From: Steinernema hermaphroditum
Lineage: Eukaryota; Nematoda; Chromadorea; Rhabditida; Steinernematidae
Direction: 5' to 3'
Length of the DNA stretch: 64,000 nucleotides
Assembly (NCBI GenBank): GCA_030435675.1
Contig: CM059625.1
Span: forward strand, 9,858,001 to 9,922,000
In this document: in pieces, positions 1 through 14,000 of the stretch
Layout: every line of letters begins with the position of its first letter
How positions within the stretch are numbered: the stretch's first letter is position 1
The notes under the pieces: model-generated
What the model was told of the DNA's origin: nothing
Databases searched by the model: none
The model's input: the letters and a program-made list of their open reading frames with translations, nothing else
Made by a program: the position numbers and the translations under genes

Positions 1-3000
1 CGGCCATCCTCACTCACTCGGAGGGCCTCCTTTTCGCACTCACTGGACGTCGAATAGAGATTTCAGTATTTGAGCAGTTGAGGCGTAAAATCAAATGATT
101 TTACTAAACTGAAAGCGCGAGAACGCAAACTAATCAAGCGTATTCGAGCAGATCCGTAATCCAAAACGGTCGCGCGACGCCGCTTTTTGTTTTTCCTTCT
201 TTTTGCACTCGCGCGCGCTATTCTCGTAACGCTTCGATGCCTCCGGAGCTTCGACGCGTTGAGGGCCTCAGTCAGTTTTCCGATGTGCTGCTCGGGCTAC
301 GCTACCGCTACGTCGCTTCCAAGCCTGCCACCACCAGTTCCCTGCCCCTTTGGGGTGTTTCCACTCACCCGAAAATAATACCTTTAATTAGATCAAAACG
401 CAAATTTGCATAAGAGACAGAAAAAGTTGTTGCTTGAATGCGCAACGACACGAATGATTTGATGCTGTGTGATGCATGCACCTGATAGGGAAAACGCGCA
501 CAGCGGCGCACGCGCCTTTTTTGGTGATGTTCAGCTTAGAACCGCCTCTTCCTCAACGTTAAAGGCAGAGGCACCTCCAGCCGCCCAATCGTCGATGCGC
601 CGGTACGGTAACTCGCCCCGCCCACCCGGACGCGGCGCGTACCCTCTATGATGTTGTGCCGCCAGTTGTCTCGTTAACGCGTCTATGACAGTTGCTCGAG
701 TTGTTTCACACCATTCGCGATTCAGATATTCGCCTACTCAAAAAGGCGCAAGCAGCTATTCAGAATGCTTCAAAACGTTTCAGAAGCATTTACTAACCGA
801 TCGCATTAACCAAACTGCAAAAATTAAGTTAACTATGAAATTGTAAACGGCACAACGCACAGCGTAGATAAAAAGATGGCTAAACCGTCTATTGGATAGA
901 TTGATTGCCGTCGCTTTTGAAATGTCAAAGTAAGCGGGGAAGGCGAGGTAAACGTAACCAAGGGACGCCTATTTGTTGTTGAGTAATTTGTCCGGGACCG
1001 TCAATTACCGCGTCAACGGAAAGTTCTCGTCTACTGTATATGTCATGTAAGTGTCGTATAGGTGGGCAGATGTGATCTTGTGATAAAAGAGATTTTGATC
1101 AGATCGCACGTCGTCGGAGAAGATGTCATCGCTGTGGTGCGCAGACCGACCTCATCTTCCGGTCGCCAGGGGAAATTCATAAATGGTAAAATTCGTCCTG
1201 TTTGCTGTTTTGCACTACTGCCAAAATGAAGACAAGTAACTGCCAGGAGCGAAGCAAGTGACCAATCGATGCTGTCGAAACGAGAGCTCGGCAAAAGCGC
1301 GCCGCCGGGCCGAAATTGAGCCTTTGTTCGGTGCGCCACGCGGGACGGGGATTAAGACTTGTAATGCTTCCAAAAACAGTCTTCCAACAAAGAATAATTT
1401 ACTAGCTCCCTGTTGCCGAGCGATCATTTTCAGGTAGCAGGTGGCTGGCCAGTCCGTTAGTCAGGGCAACACTCAGGGTGGGTCATCGTCGCCATCTTCA
1501 AATCCACCGACCGATGCAGTCGACCGTAATCTAATTGCGAATTGTTGTCCACGTCTCAGGGCCCAACATCTCGCGCCCGCACTCTCCCGTTCGCCGCACG
1601 CCGTGACGACATTCCTCCAAACGGGCTCTCTACAGTCTCTCGAAAGAAGCAGTTCTTCTTGTTGAGAAGCTGTTCAACTCAAAAGCATCTATGATGACTT
1701 CTCTCAAGAATCCATGACGAGTTTGTTTACCAGATCAGGATTCATTCGGGTGTAATAAATTCGTTGTCCTTAACGCGCCCCAGAGACAAAGGATAATTGA
1801 GGGGTCAACAATAACAATCGCGACATTATTAACTGAAGGCATGAGTTCTAATACCCTCGGTAATTAATTTTAGACGAGGAATAAGATGCATCGAAAGAAA
1901 ACAAAACTTGTGACGTAATATCCGACGTCAAAACGTGTGTCAACACGCGAATACGGTAGATATGACTTGTTGAGGTTTCTGCATCTTACCAATTACGGTA
2001 TTAGATTACTATCGCATTCGCACAGGTATTATGAACTCTATCTGTGAGGATATCGCTTATCTATCGCCAGCAAATTAGTCCCTGACCTCACATCATTAGC
2101 TGAAGTCACCAACTGCCTCGAACTTGCGCGCTCCCAAACATAAGTCGCAAATCTGTTGAAATGTGCCAGCTGGAAAATAGTGTTTCTTTACTAGGCTAAA
2201 GAAAGCCCGAATTTCACCAATTTCGTTCTCATTTTTAAATTGCAATAGCTTCTAGTTTGTATCGGACGGAAAGTAAAATGTTCCATTAATTGATTGACTG
2301 ATCGAAATCAAAATTGCACAGCCTCGAAATATTGTGACTCTTGACGCCAATTAACCTCCTTTGTGCAGGGACGCGCAGACAAAAGGCCCAGCTACTGTAG
2401 CTTACTGTCGACCGGATGACTCCCTAATCCGTAAATTAGGATTACTTGGCCGGCCGTATGTTCTACCATGTTGCCGCAAGCGGATCGACCGCGAAAACAC
2501 ATGTTGCCCGCAATCAAGCACAATCGCCCGCCTGCTTTGGGCAACTGACACGGCCCACCCACAAATTAGCGAATTAGGAAGGGCACTAGGTGCTCAAAGT
2601 CAAAGGCGCCGTCTTCCGGTGAGTTCCGCCGATAATACGCTAATAAGCTCGTGGACAAGAACTAATTACCTACAACTAGTTTACCGCTCTTCTTCTTCTT
2701 TGCCTTTCCGACAGTTTTCGCACAAAAGGTCGCGCGAGCATCTCCGCGCCGCATATTTGGACAAATTACATACTGCACTCCCGGTGTTCGCAGGGAAGCC
2801 AGATTACATGGCTGTAAAATGGTCGTCGTTTCCATTGCGCGCGCTCGGCATTTATCATATTTTGAAATCTTAGCATATTGCTAGTCACATAATACAAGCA
2901 CATAAGTAGCAATCAGGATGAATCGCCGCGATAACATCTCTGGGGTACGAGAATGGAGCTGGCGGTGTATTGGGTAGCATCAATTGTTTTGGGTATATCC

Positions 3001-6000
3001 ATTCAATTACTTGCATTGTCCTGAACTTAAAAGGTTCCTCGTTCAAAAAGGTTACCTTTCCAAACCTTTCTAGAGAGCTGATAAGATTCTGCTAACTAAA
3101 CTGATGCAGATATCAAAAAATTCATGCACAGCCACTTTTTCAAACAGTGTTAAATAGATTTCAAAAACCAGCGTAGCGTTCGTATAAAAACCGTGCTAAA
3201 GCGAATGATGGCAAGCACTCAATAAAACAAAGCTTGGCATTTGTAAACTGTGAAAGACTAGAAATGAATATTGCGAGAAATAATAACAATAAGGGGTTAA
3301 GTAGAAGCGGAGGAAATTAGCTCCTATGCAGAGGCTACTGATTGCAGAAGTTAGTTTCTTTTTTGAACACTTCACGTGTAAGAAAAGGTAAAACGGCTAA
3401 CCTGATCAGTGCGAACATCGTTTTGCCAATATCGCGCGACACCGTTCCTCACACGCTCAGACAAGCTGGAAACCGACGAAAGGTAATGAGGTGACGCCGA
3501 AACCGAACACCACAGCTAATTAGAATTAACAATAATATTTGAAAAGTTTTCGATGTTAGTGCAGTGATCCATAAGAAAATAATGAGTTCGGTAAAGAATA
3601 CGGTCGTATATAGAACTCGACGTGAATTCCGAGAAGACGTTTTTGAAGAGGACACTATGAATCATATTCGAATAACCGAAGGCACAGGGAGGAAGCAAGA
3701 GTGGTATGGTAACAGGTAAAGCACACTCACCCAGTAAGGAAAGAAACGTGACCGAAGTCCCGGGAAGATACGCGTTGCTCTTCGTGACGCCCAATTTTCT
3801 GCTCTGCTTTTTTCTTTCTGCGATTCAGATTTGGCCGCTGTTGGCAATAAGGTATGTAAATCTCCAAATTGGATCGGGATTACTTCAAGCGACAAGGGGA
3901 GGGCTGATGTCGAATTAAGCTAACCAACCGGTCGACAACGGCGAATAGGCGTAAAATCAGTCAAGTCGACTGAAAGATTGCCTTCGTGGCTTTCGCACAT
4001 CCACTCCGAAGTCAGCTCCGGTGGCACGCTTGGAAGGAGGAGGAGACGCGCGCCAACGGCTCGGCTGCCAATTGGCCGAAAGCTCGTCAGTGGGAGTGGT
4101 TTTCGTCTTGGCGTCGAATTGTCCTCCGACGTTGAAAGGTGCGCGACAAATTGCAATATGCTTGTCAATTGTGAAAAGTCATGCGAGCGTACTGAATCGA
4201 ACAAAACGTACGCCATTTTGCGGTCGCAGCCCCTCTTGTTGGGCGCTACCGTAACCCGCAATACAGCCAACCACCTGGTGGACGCGTTGATTGAGGTCGA
4301 GTGTCAATGGTCGGCGGCTGCTTGAGGTCAAACTTCGACTGCCAGTTGACAGCCTAGCACTACAGCAAAAAACGACGTTATCGTCGATCGCAAACGAACG
4401 CGATCATGTTGCAGCGCTGAAAGGATTGCCACAAAGGTTATCAAAGACATTATATCGGGCAACAAGTGCCAATCGAACACGGCACCTATCATTTGCTACA
4501 AGGAACTTCATTACAGCCGAAGTGTGCTAGAAGGACTCATAAGTGACACCCAGCAGAGACGCAAACCGTCTTTCATGCCGCCATCCTGAAAGACTGACTT
4601 CCAACCACTGATTATGATCAACTGAATGAATAAGTAAGTACGCTTCGCGCGTTCGAATAATATTTTCCGCATATTTCACAGTGATTCAACCGGACCGTTG
4701 CGCTCGAGTGCTCAATGCGAACACACAAAGCGGCAGCAATGCCAATTCTCTGGAATCTTTCTATTCGAAGAGTATACTCGGATGTTGCCTCCTCTCTATC
4801 AGTTGATTTCATATATAAAATTGATCAAGCCAGAGAACCCTTTTGAACGATTTTGGCATGAAACTATACCGTCTTTCTTATGTTTGATCAGAGCTTGCCC
4901 GTTTTTAAGGTCGTCACGCTTTAACACAAGCCAAACATGGGAATGATCGGACCGGTGATCTTTCTTTTATATATTGCGATAACTCTGCTATACAGTATTT
5001 TTCCTATTTCTTCGAAATGCGTCGAATAACAACCAATGGGTCACATGTACGCGACGGCTAAACTGGCCCTTTAGGGCTATCCTGAACCAACTCTCGTCCG
5101 CACTGATCTATCGTAACAAGGATCGGCAGAGCCGATGACAGGTGAAGTGTTTGATGTTAGTTTGTGAAAGCCCGGAGCCGAAAATTTTTTTCATATCGTA
5201 TTCTTTATTGCAAAGAACTTTTTTTTTGAATTCCGCTGTTTCTCTTCTGTCTCAAGACTTTCCTGTGATGCATATTCTGCTTTATAGTTCTCGCATCCTA
5301 ACGCTGTGAAAACCACTGACGGAAGTAATTGCTCTTCAATCCATATTGAATGAGTCGACATGTTTTTAATCGTTCCCAGCTGTCACATGTGTATTGGAAA
5401 GATGGATTAAAATCAGACACCTCTGGCATATCCATGGTATTTGCTGTGTCAAGTAGTTCTCCCTCCCTACTTCTAATTTTACGAAGACGAACTTGATTAC
5501 ATCGAGTTGTTTTCGACGTGCGCCAAGACGCGGATAATTGCACAGTAGGAGTAATTTAATTCCTTCGTCGAGCTCAATCCGAAAATGATAGGTCGTTGAT
5601 TTCTCCACATGTTTGTGTCCCCCTACTTCATTACAGAACGAAGGCGCGACAACGCGGCGGATAAGACTACGGTAGTGGCAGCGGTAGTCGTCGTTTGCCG
5701 TTGACTTCTAGGCGATCGGCGCAGCTACTTACGATGGGAGCGAGTGACGGAAGAGGAAGTCAATTAGTGGTAGGTTGGTGTGTGCCGGCGACCACGATAT
5801 GACCGCTTGACTGATTATTGTCCACAGCCCCACTTCGACACCTCTACACTTTGTACCTGCGGTCGTTTAGATTAGGAATTATAATACCCTCCAAAACGTG
5901 GTTTCGAGGGCAACGTTTGTTCACAGTTCTCAGCTAACACAAATGCAGTTATAATAAGTGAAGTTAGAAAAAATTCCGCAATGAATTCGGACTATGGCGT

Positions 6001-6378
6001 GTCAGGGCGCACATTTTTGCGTCCGTGGCAAAAGCCAGACCGTAGAAATGGATAAAGTTTCCTAATTCGCATACACTCTTCTTAAACCGAGTCACAAAAT
6101 GCATAGCAAAGAATTTGCCATCAATTCACCGTTCAAATTTTGATTTAACCTCCTGTGTGTCGATAATGCAGCACTCTACGAGAAATTAGAGGCCCATGAA
6201 AACTGAAAACACACGCGCGGACGCTTTTGTGTCCCGGTTTCAAAAACACATGAAATTTTGAATACTGGTATGCATACATATGAAACGCCGAAACATAATT
6301 ACACGATGTGGTAAAAGTTTTGTGACGTCGATTTTGATATTAATTGCTACTCCAGTGTAAGCACTGGAATATGCTGTC

Positions 6379-6809
6379 GGGAATATGATTACTCACAGTG
6401 ATTTCTACTCAAAAGGTTGGAATGCACCTAAGCAATGCTGTCTTCAGCCATGGACTCTATGTGTCTGTGCACCAAAAGACCCCCAAACAGGAGGAAAACC
6501 GAAGCTATTCAACGTAGTCAGCTCAAGAATCTGTGGACCTCCCCAGTTTTAAATTTAAATGTACCGTACCCATAACGATAAAGACTAATCCTGTGAATCG
6601 ACCACATGTGGCATTGCTTTAACTAATATATATGCATAAAATCGCCGGCGAACCCAGCGATTTTCCTTAGGGTCAGGCTCAAACTTAACGCTGAAAGATT
6701 AGATTTTTCGTTAACCCAAAACTTTTCACTTGTCCCCCGACATTCACTTGTCGCGCGTCATATTCCCGACTAGGGAATATGAGTACTCACAGTGCTTCCT
6801 GCTCAAAAG
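6379..6809 (+). repeat. 37-base imperfect direct repeat, two copies 394 bases apart
   Basis: The copies lie at 6379-6415 and 6773-6809. They begin with GGGAATATGA and end with CTCAAAAG, and differ at only about 4 of 37 positions. No open frame covers them. They may be the surviving ends of a decayed short transposable element or a duplicated regulatory site. The sequence does not decide which. Confidence 0.45.
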
Positions 6810-7780
6810 AACATTACACGCCATAATTGGTAGGGACAAAATCTCGATTATACAACGACAACATAAATCGTCTTCAGATACTCGACGTTTCGACTCAACG
6901 TTTCCCTGTTCACAAGTCTAGCAATCATAACATCCGAGAATCCGCGGATCAAGCCTCCTATAAGATATGGTAGTGATCGATAGTGTCTTGAAGTCATTCG
7001 TACTTTATCAGTGCTAGCTTCCGTTGCCCTCATTCGCTTGATTGGAAACTACAGTACGTTTAAGTTGTGAGCATGCGAATGCCTTCAGATATAAAAATAC
7101 GCGCAAAAAAACAGCGAGACTTTGTACTGTTACTCTCTACTCTCTGCATTTCATTATTCGGCTGCCATTTGATGGACAGTTAATGGGCTAAATGAAAAGA
7201 ATCAACACAGCCATGGTGTGAAGACAGAGGACTCGTTCTGTGCTGCAAACGATCCGATCAAGGTCGATGAAGTGACAGTGAAGCGAGTGAGAGGCACCAA
7301 TTAATCTAAACGGCAAAACGATGTGTGTGGCCCAAATACTCACTTCTCTTTGGCGCTCGTGAATTCTTGTGAATTCGTTGACTTTTCATGCTCTAGGGTA
7401 AAATTTTGCCGCCGCATTTTCTGGAAATTCGCCTCTGCTTTTTTTATTTGCTACGCATTAGTGCTTTTGTTTGTAAACTGTATATAAATATAAAATGAAA
7501 GCTATGCCTTTGACGATTGCAGTGAGAAAGGCCGTTCGTCGATGGTTGTCGTTCAAAACACGCGCCATCACATGAAGCATGGCGTGAGCGTTGGTGGAAA
7601 CGCTGTTATGGCTTCATTGCACATTGGAGCGCACTTTGGACCTTTTTTTATGATAAGATTAAACATTTTATCATGACTATTCAATTCTTCCACGAACAGA
7701 GAAATAAGAGCGCGATACGTCTTCTTTGTACGTGAGTTCTGTTCCGCTCTTTTATTGTGCGCCTTTTTATACCAACCTTT

Positions 7781-7788
7781 CTTTTCAG
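7781..7788 (+). promoter_or_regulatory. Probable trans-splice acceptor of the acyltransferase gene
   Basis: CTTTTCAG lies 95 bases before the chosen ATG, with AT-rich, stop-containing sequence upstream and no convincing earlier coding exon. This is the usual arrangement of a spliced-leader acceptor. A cis-splice from an unseen upstream exon remains possible. Confidence 0.4.
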
Positions 7789-7883
7789 ATATCCAGGGGG
7801 TATCACCTGTGAACTGGCTGCCATACAACAAAGAAGGATCAAGAAGAACTACTGGACAAAAACGTTGGGAATTCATTTTACCA

Positions 7884-10194
7884 ATGTCCATCGCTGCTGG
7901 CACTGAACACCTGCTTCTCTTCTTGTCCGCTTTTTTGTTTCCTCCCATTCTCTTTATCGTAATTGTCGTTGTGATTCTTGCCAGTTTTGGGAAGTCGCTC
8001 GGCATTCGCGAGCGTTACGTCGACATTCTTATCAGGTTGTTTGAGGTAAGTGCTGTTTATAAGCTGCCTAGGTATAGTTGCTGTTTAGTGGGGTGCTAGG
8101 CAAATTCATACTACCGCTCAGGAGAAGAAGCGAGATAGTAAATCGCAGTTGAATGATTACGATGATTCTGAAGAAGAGGATGATGATGAAAACGACGACG
8201 ACCAGAAAATCGAAGAACAACAGAAAAATGTGAACAACAATGTGTCTAACAATCGCCAGAGTGGACATAGGCTGGAAGCTGAGTCTGACGGAGGATTCGC
8301 GTCAGATTCCGGAGTTACCTTTGGATCCCCTACATCACACGGGTCGAGTAATAGCTTAAGACGAAGGCATGGGTCCGGGACCAGTATGCTTCATATCTAG
8401 CAGTGCGCGTAATTATTTTTGTATTCTAGGCATTATTCGGCGAGAAGCATCAATGCATTTCAATGAAGTTGATGCTGATGCTCCAGAAACAGTCGTGAAC
8501 AGTAGAGGGTGGGCAGTTATTAAGGATTCCATGGACTTCGTTAAGGTAAGTCGCTATCCTAAACAATGTAAGTGCTCTTTCTAATTATAGGCTGGCATGG
8601 AAGCAATTATTGAGGACGAAGTAACAAGTCGCTTTGAGGCAGAGCAGTTAGCGTCATGGAATATGCTGACTCGTAATAGTATTGTATTCTATCAATTCGT
8701 CAAGTAAGTAGTTTGGATATGTTCGTTTGTTCAATATGTGGTTCGTTTCAGCTGGAAATTGACTGCTCTTTGGGTTTTGGGATTTCTGTTCCGCTACATT
8801 TGCCTCTTACCGCTACGATTTTGCCTTTTTGGCATTGGACTGGTCTTTTTAGTGTTCAGTACAGCTATGATTGGACTCGTCCCAGAAGGAGAACTAAAAA
8901 GAAGTTTGAATAACCGATGCATGCTCATATGCCATCGTATTCTGTCTCGATCACTCTCGGCAGTCGTTTACTTCCATGATCAACGAAACAAAGCTTCTGA
9001 AGGCGGTTCGTGACTATAGTATTTCTTCATCTTCACCTGTTCCTTCAGGAATATGCGTTGCCAACCATACATCGCCTTTGGATGTCACCATTCTCAGCAC
9101 TGACAATGTTTATGCCCTCATTGGTCAGCGTCAACCTGGATTACTGGGTCTTATGCAGAGAGCAATCAGTAGGGCCAGTGCTCACATCTTCTTCGAACGG
9201 AGCGAAGTTCGCGATCGAGCACTCGTCACTGCAACGCAAGTAGCAATTTCCCTTAGCGTTGCCTTACCTACCATTTTATAGAATGCGTGAGCACGTGAAT
9301 GACCCACACAAGCTCCCTATTTTGATCTTTCCCGAGGGAACGTGTATCAACAATACATCCGTTATGATGTTTAAAAAAGGATCTTTTGAGGTTAGTTGGA
9401 CTCTCTACCTCGACATTTTTTTTGGTTTTTAATATTGATGACCAGTTTAGGTTGGGACCAAAATTTACCCCATTGCCATGAAATATGACTCGCGCTTTGG
9501 AGACGCTTTCTGGAATTCAAGCGAACAAGGATGGTTTGAATACTTGATGCGAATGATGACATCATGGGCAATCATATGCAATGTTTGGTATCTCCCAGCG
9601 ATGGAAAAATTGGTAAGTACATTTCGCTAGATTTTTTCATATAGCTAACTTATGCGTTATTAAGGACGGTGAAGACGCAGTTGATTTCGCAAATAGGGTT
9701 AAGAAAACCATCGCAAAAAGAGGCGGCCTAGTCGACTTAGATTGGGATGGTGGTCTGAAGAGAGCAAAAGTTCCAAAGAAGTTGGTAACTCAGCAGCAGG
9801 ACAGGTATGCTGTGTGCCGTTGTAGCATCATATTATTTTCCCGTTTTAAGGTATTTTCATCGAATGGCGAGATACACGTCTTATTCCGAGAAGCCGAAGG
9901 AAGTGTCGCAATGTTTGAGCGTGGACGATGATGATGAGGGTATGCCTTAAAGCGTGCTTTTCCCTGAAGTCAGTGGTGATTCTAGATCCTATATCTTTCG
10001 TCGCAAAGGCTGAATTCTCTTTGCAAGATTTACCTGAAGATGTGGTCGAGGATAACGACGAAAATTGTTCTCAGGGCAATGAAACTCCTCATCCTAATAT
10101 TAAGGTTCGTTTGGTGTTAATAGCATTGAATACGCATGTTATCATTTTCTAGGAAGCGAGAAGTGGGGATTCGTTGGAAGGCTGTACAAAGTAG
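7884..10194 (+). CDS. acl-5: Glycerol-3-phosphate acyltransferase, GPAT3/4 family
   Basis: It should transfer an acyl group from acyl-CoA to sn-1 of glycerol-3-phosphate in the ER, the first step of phospholipid and triglyceride synthesis. Twelve exons: 7884-8045, 8122-8383, 8430-8545, 8591-8703, 8752-9005, 9049-9235, 9282-9390, 9451-9612, 9665-9804, 9851-9939, 9986-10104, 10153-10194. They give 584 residues. In order: an N-terminal membrane segment, an acidic low-complexity loop, a second hydrophobic stretch, the catalytic NHTSPLD (HX4D) motif, and FPEGTC, followed by family-typical FKKGSFEVG and WDGGLKRAK. I chose the ATG at 7884. The exon starts at a strong acceptor (CTTTTCAG, ending 7788), so trans-splicing is likely. 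One intron is GC-AG (see findings). AGPAT activity is the alternative, but motif III matches GPAT3/4. C. elegans acl-4 and acl-5 are both close, and I prefer acl-5 from the X-linked context. Confidence 0.9.
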
Positions 10195-11041
10195 CGGGTC
10201 TATGTTTTCCAGCAATGAAGTTTACACTTCATGACCTTAGATGTGTCCGGGTCGTTCGTTGTAATCTCGGGTGTCATTTTGACATTTTTTTATTTATGCT
10301 TTGTATGTGCATAATATAAATTAAAGTTTACGGTGTTAGACAATAAGTGTTTATTCACCTAAGTGATTTTGTGGAAATGATCCCCGCGATAAAACATTCC
10401 AGCTGTGCTTTTACAAGGGGGCCTTCCGAAGTGTCCGCCTCGGATCAACCTGAAACTTGGCCTACAGGAACTATATACTATATGCTTACGAAACTCTTAC
10501 AAAACTCGGAAGGGGACCCACCACGAGAAATTCGGGCAGCTTTGCAATGGAAATTGGAGATTATCACAGTTATCACAGTCTTTTCTCGCAAGCTATATCT
10601 CTATATCTCTTCGGACGCTTAGAAATTCCAGCCAAAGCAGCTCACGCGAAAAGTGAGAAAAACTGTGACAATTGTCAGTTTTGACTGTAAACCTACCGAT
10701 GGAAGAAAGCCCGTACTTATCGCCCTTACGAGTTTTGTATGAGCTTCAGCCTCCACAAAAAACGATGGTTAGCACATTTACACGTGGTAGTTGGGTTAAT
10801 TTTGTGAGAATTTAAAGCATCTCGCTCATGTCGTGAACTATGAGTCGAACCGACCACTCGGTCAAACTATGCAGGCGTCGAGACAGTTATGTAAATTCTC
10901 AATTTTCAGACAGATTTATGAAGGGAAACATGTGGCAGAATATTACGATGTTGACAGGGACGCCTTTTGTAATTCGGAAGATGCTGGAGGCAGTGCCGTT
11001 GCTGTGCTGTCAATAATGTGGCTATCACTAAAACCGTAAAT
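10195..11041. other. Convergent 3' interval between two genes
   Basis: It holds the 3' ends of the acyltransferase (plus) and the EGF/VWA gene (minus). Around 10300-10330 the sequence is A/T-rich and suitable for poly(A) sites (ATAATATAAATTAAAG). Short tandem words occur at 10560-10610 (TATCACAGT twice, CTATATCT twice). I see no further gene. Confidence 0.4.
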
Positions 11042-14000
11042 TTACATGATAGAATAACAGGAAAGAATCACTAACAGGCAAACTCTGGTCCAAATCTGGT
11101 CGACCAGATTACGGTGATCGCTATCACTTTCTCCGGGAAAGTATACCACATCGTGATTAGATTCGAGCGCAGTTTGATTCGCAAATTTCTGCCAGAAGCT
11201 TCCTGTCTGACTGAAGGGTACTACTATCGGAATGATCTTTCCCTCCATATCTTTGATTTCCTTTACTGAGGCATTCACGTTGCTTCCCGATCTGAACACT
11301 TCCAATTGCCAATTACAACAAAACACACTTTTCTAACCCATAGCTGCCACTTGCCAAATAGACCACGTAAATAGACTTTGGAGGTTTGTACGATTGACAT
11401 CCCTTATTGACAATATAATTGGTCAGCCTATTGATGATCGATAAATCGCTGAAATGTAATGTACTTCAGGAAATCTAGCACAAGTTACTTTTGAATGACT
11501 CCCGGCTTTGCCGGAGACTTTCTGATGTCTTTGATAGATGCATCTATGTTCATTCCATTTGAGCAAAGTGATTCGTACGCACTCGGTCTTGAGTCCGTCA
11601 TGTCATAAAGAGCAACATAGCTATTATTGGAGCCAAAGTTAAAGTCCGATACCAACATTTTAAAAATGCTCCTATACTGAAAATTCTCCGAATCACCGTT
11701 ACATGTTTAAAATTGGGCTCAAAAAACCTGGTCTATGTATGGTTCGCTAGCGTTTGAAGCGTCATAGAACAAGAATAGTGTTATATTGACATTGAAAACA
11801 CACGATTTTGGGCGAACTAAAATAATGACAGTTTCATCAAATTGAGGGGCAAGTGAAACGCACTTGTAGTTGTAACGACTGTCGTCGAAGATGTGCTAGT
11901 GGTAGATGTTGCTGGCAGCGTACTTGTGGATGTAGGGGCCGGAGATGTGGGAACTGGCGAACTACATGTATCTCCGAACAGTGGAAATTTGCAGTTACAC
12001 ACTGTGCCATCGAGAATGCCACCGTTACACGATGGCCTTGAACAATCTATGTCGCTCCAATTCGAGTCACACACACAGCCGTTGTCTGTCTCATTCGAAT
12101 GGTTCGTAGAACACAAATCAGAAGATTCGGGAATACAGAATACATCGATTGTGCGATTGTGCTGCAGTTTTTCAGTAATCCAAGATATCTGAATACACTA
12201 AATGCAAACGCTGTGAATCTAGAATTTTATACCGTCACTGATTTGATTCCCGGCGTGTCGCAAGTCACAAATGAAGTCCATTTATAATGGCAGTTCTTTG
12301 TAGATTTTCGCGTTGCCATTGCTGAGAAATTTCCAAAAGAGACAATAGTTACGTTTTCGCTTGTGACCGCAGAACTGTAGAAGTTGAAGTAGCTACCTAA
12401 ACAGAACAGGACCTATCTGTGCAATCACAAATTAATGATGCGTTATGCGTCAAAGCTAGAGACATAAGTCCAATTTTATTACGATATTTTAGGTTGACTC
12501 TAAGATTTGTGGATTGTGTAAAAAAAAACCTTTGCGGAACAATATCACGAGTTTGTGTTGGAAATATGTCTGCAAAAAAGGCGAAATGTTTTGTAGATTG
12601 ATAGAAATTGTCGAGTAAACCGACTGTAGTTGTCTAAAATAAAATTTACCCTTGGTCGCAATTATTCCAAACTCGCGCTCTTCGTTATGAACATCTCTGT
12701 TCAGAGCAAAAGCGATTTTTTGTGTAGTGAGCTCTTCGACGGTATATTCGATTCCTTTTGCAACAATGTTGAGCTTTTTTTCTGTTAAGCTGGAAGCATT
12801 GACAACAAATATTTGGTCAGAGACCTTCTTAGCGCCTAAATATATGAATAATAATAATATATTGTCATAATGAACAAACACACCGACAACTGGAATGTCT
12901 GGCATGTCTTTTGCAAAGGATAGGAAATAAACGCTGTCCGACTGAGCAGAGATTTCAAGATCCTCGCTGCCGCGTGTCACAACATACAAAGCCTTGTCCG
13001 AAGAGTTTGTGGTCGGAAGTATGCCATTGATATACTCATCAAAGTACTGAAAGAAATTTTAAGAATAAATTGCATAAAAATTAACTACGTTAGCATCGTA
13101 TTTAACGACTGGATTCAACGAAATTGATTTCAACTTTCCGTCGTCTGGAAGTTCGTTAATAGAAACAAATCTGATTTCTGCTCGGCGCTTTGCTGCTAGC
13201 CTGAATACTGTGTTTGTTGGAGCATAATCCGAAAACGTGGCATTATTTGCGATGAATATAAGTAGCCCTCGTGTAGAAATCTACAAAATTATTTTACTTT
13301 ACACCAAAAACTATGCAAAATCTCACTTGGGTATCCAGCGCCACTTCCAGTGGATCCTTCATTTCATATTTGCACTGTTTCGGCACAGCCTCACTGTCTT
13401 TGTTGAAAAGCTCGGTAAAATGCTTTCGATCATTTGTGAACAGCGAACACACCGAGCAGTTTGCTACAAATCGGCTTTAAAGGGTATAAGGCACATTTGC
13501 TTACATTTACTGTCACAACTAAATCGAACGAGGGTATACTGACGTGCAAAGCCGATGTTTAAGTTCTTTAAGGAAGCCAGTTGTGGGATGATATCGTCTT
13601 GTACAACGATCGTAACAGTTCCGAACTGTGAGTCGTAGCGAAGCGTCTCAGCGACATCTGTCGGCTCGCATTCACCCGAGTCTAAAAATCGGGTGGGAAA
13701 ATTGAGTTTATGAATAGAAGAGGAAGCAGCTAGCTTTTTTCTAGACTTACACTTTTCGCACTGTGTTCCATGGAAATACTGCGGACATTTGCAAGATGAA
13801 CTAACAGGAGTGCCACCGTTCAAACATATTTCCGGCTCTGCACAGTGCGGCAATTTCCAACCTGGATAGCATGCGCACTTTCCGCTAATTAACTCTCCAT
13901 GTACGCAAATGTTTTCTTTCTCCGATGGAACGCAAGCAAATGGGTAAGTCCTCGTCGTGAAATTTTCCGATGAAATCTATTGGCAGAGATACTATGAAGT

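Larger units (their letters stand above)
1..7788. other. Long stretch without a recognisable gene
   Basis: I see no exon chain, domain or RNA gene here. Open frames on both strands are short. The longest, about 170 codons at 2361-2873 on the plus strand, has no ATG at its start and resembles nothing I know. Near the right end, 7440-7790 is AT-rich and leads into the acyltransferase gene, so it probably holds that gene's promoter. A 37-base direct repeat (6379-6415 and 6773-6809) is listed separately. Confidence 0.5.

Noticed and set aside
2361..2873. 170-codon open frame on the plus strand
   Set aside because: It has no ATG at the start, no splice context and no recognisable domain. AT-poor composition lengthens chance frames here.
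3920..4325. Overlapping frames of 116 (minus) and 115 (plus) codons
   Set aside because: Two long frames on opposite strands of the same DNA with no domain are most simply explained by a local lack of stop words.
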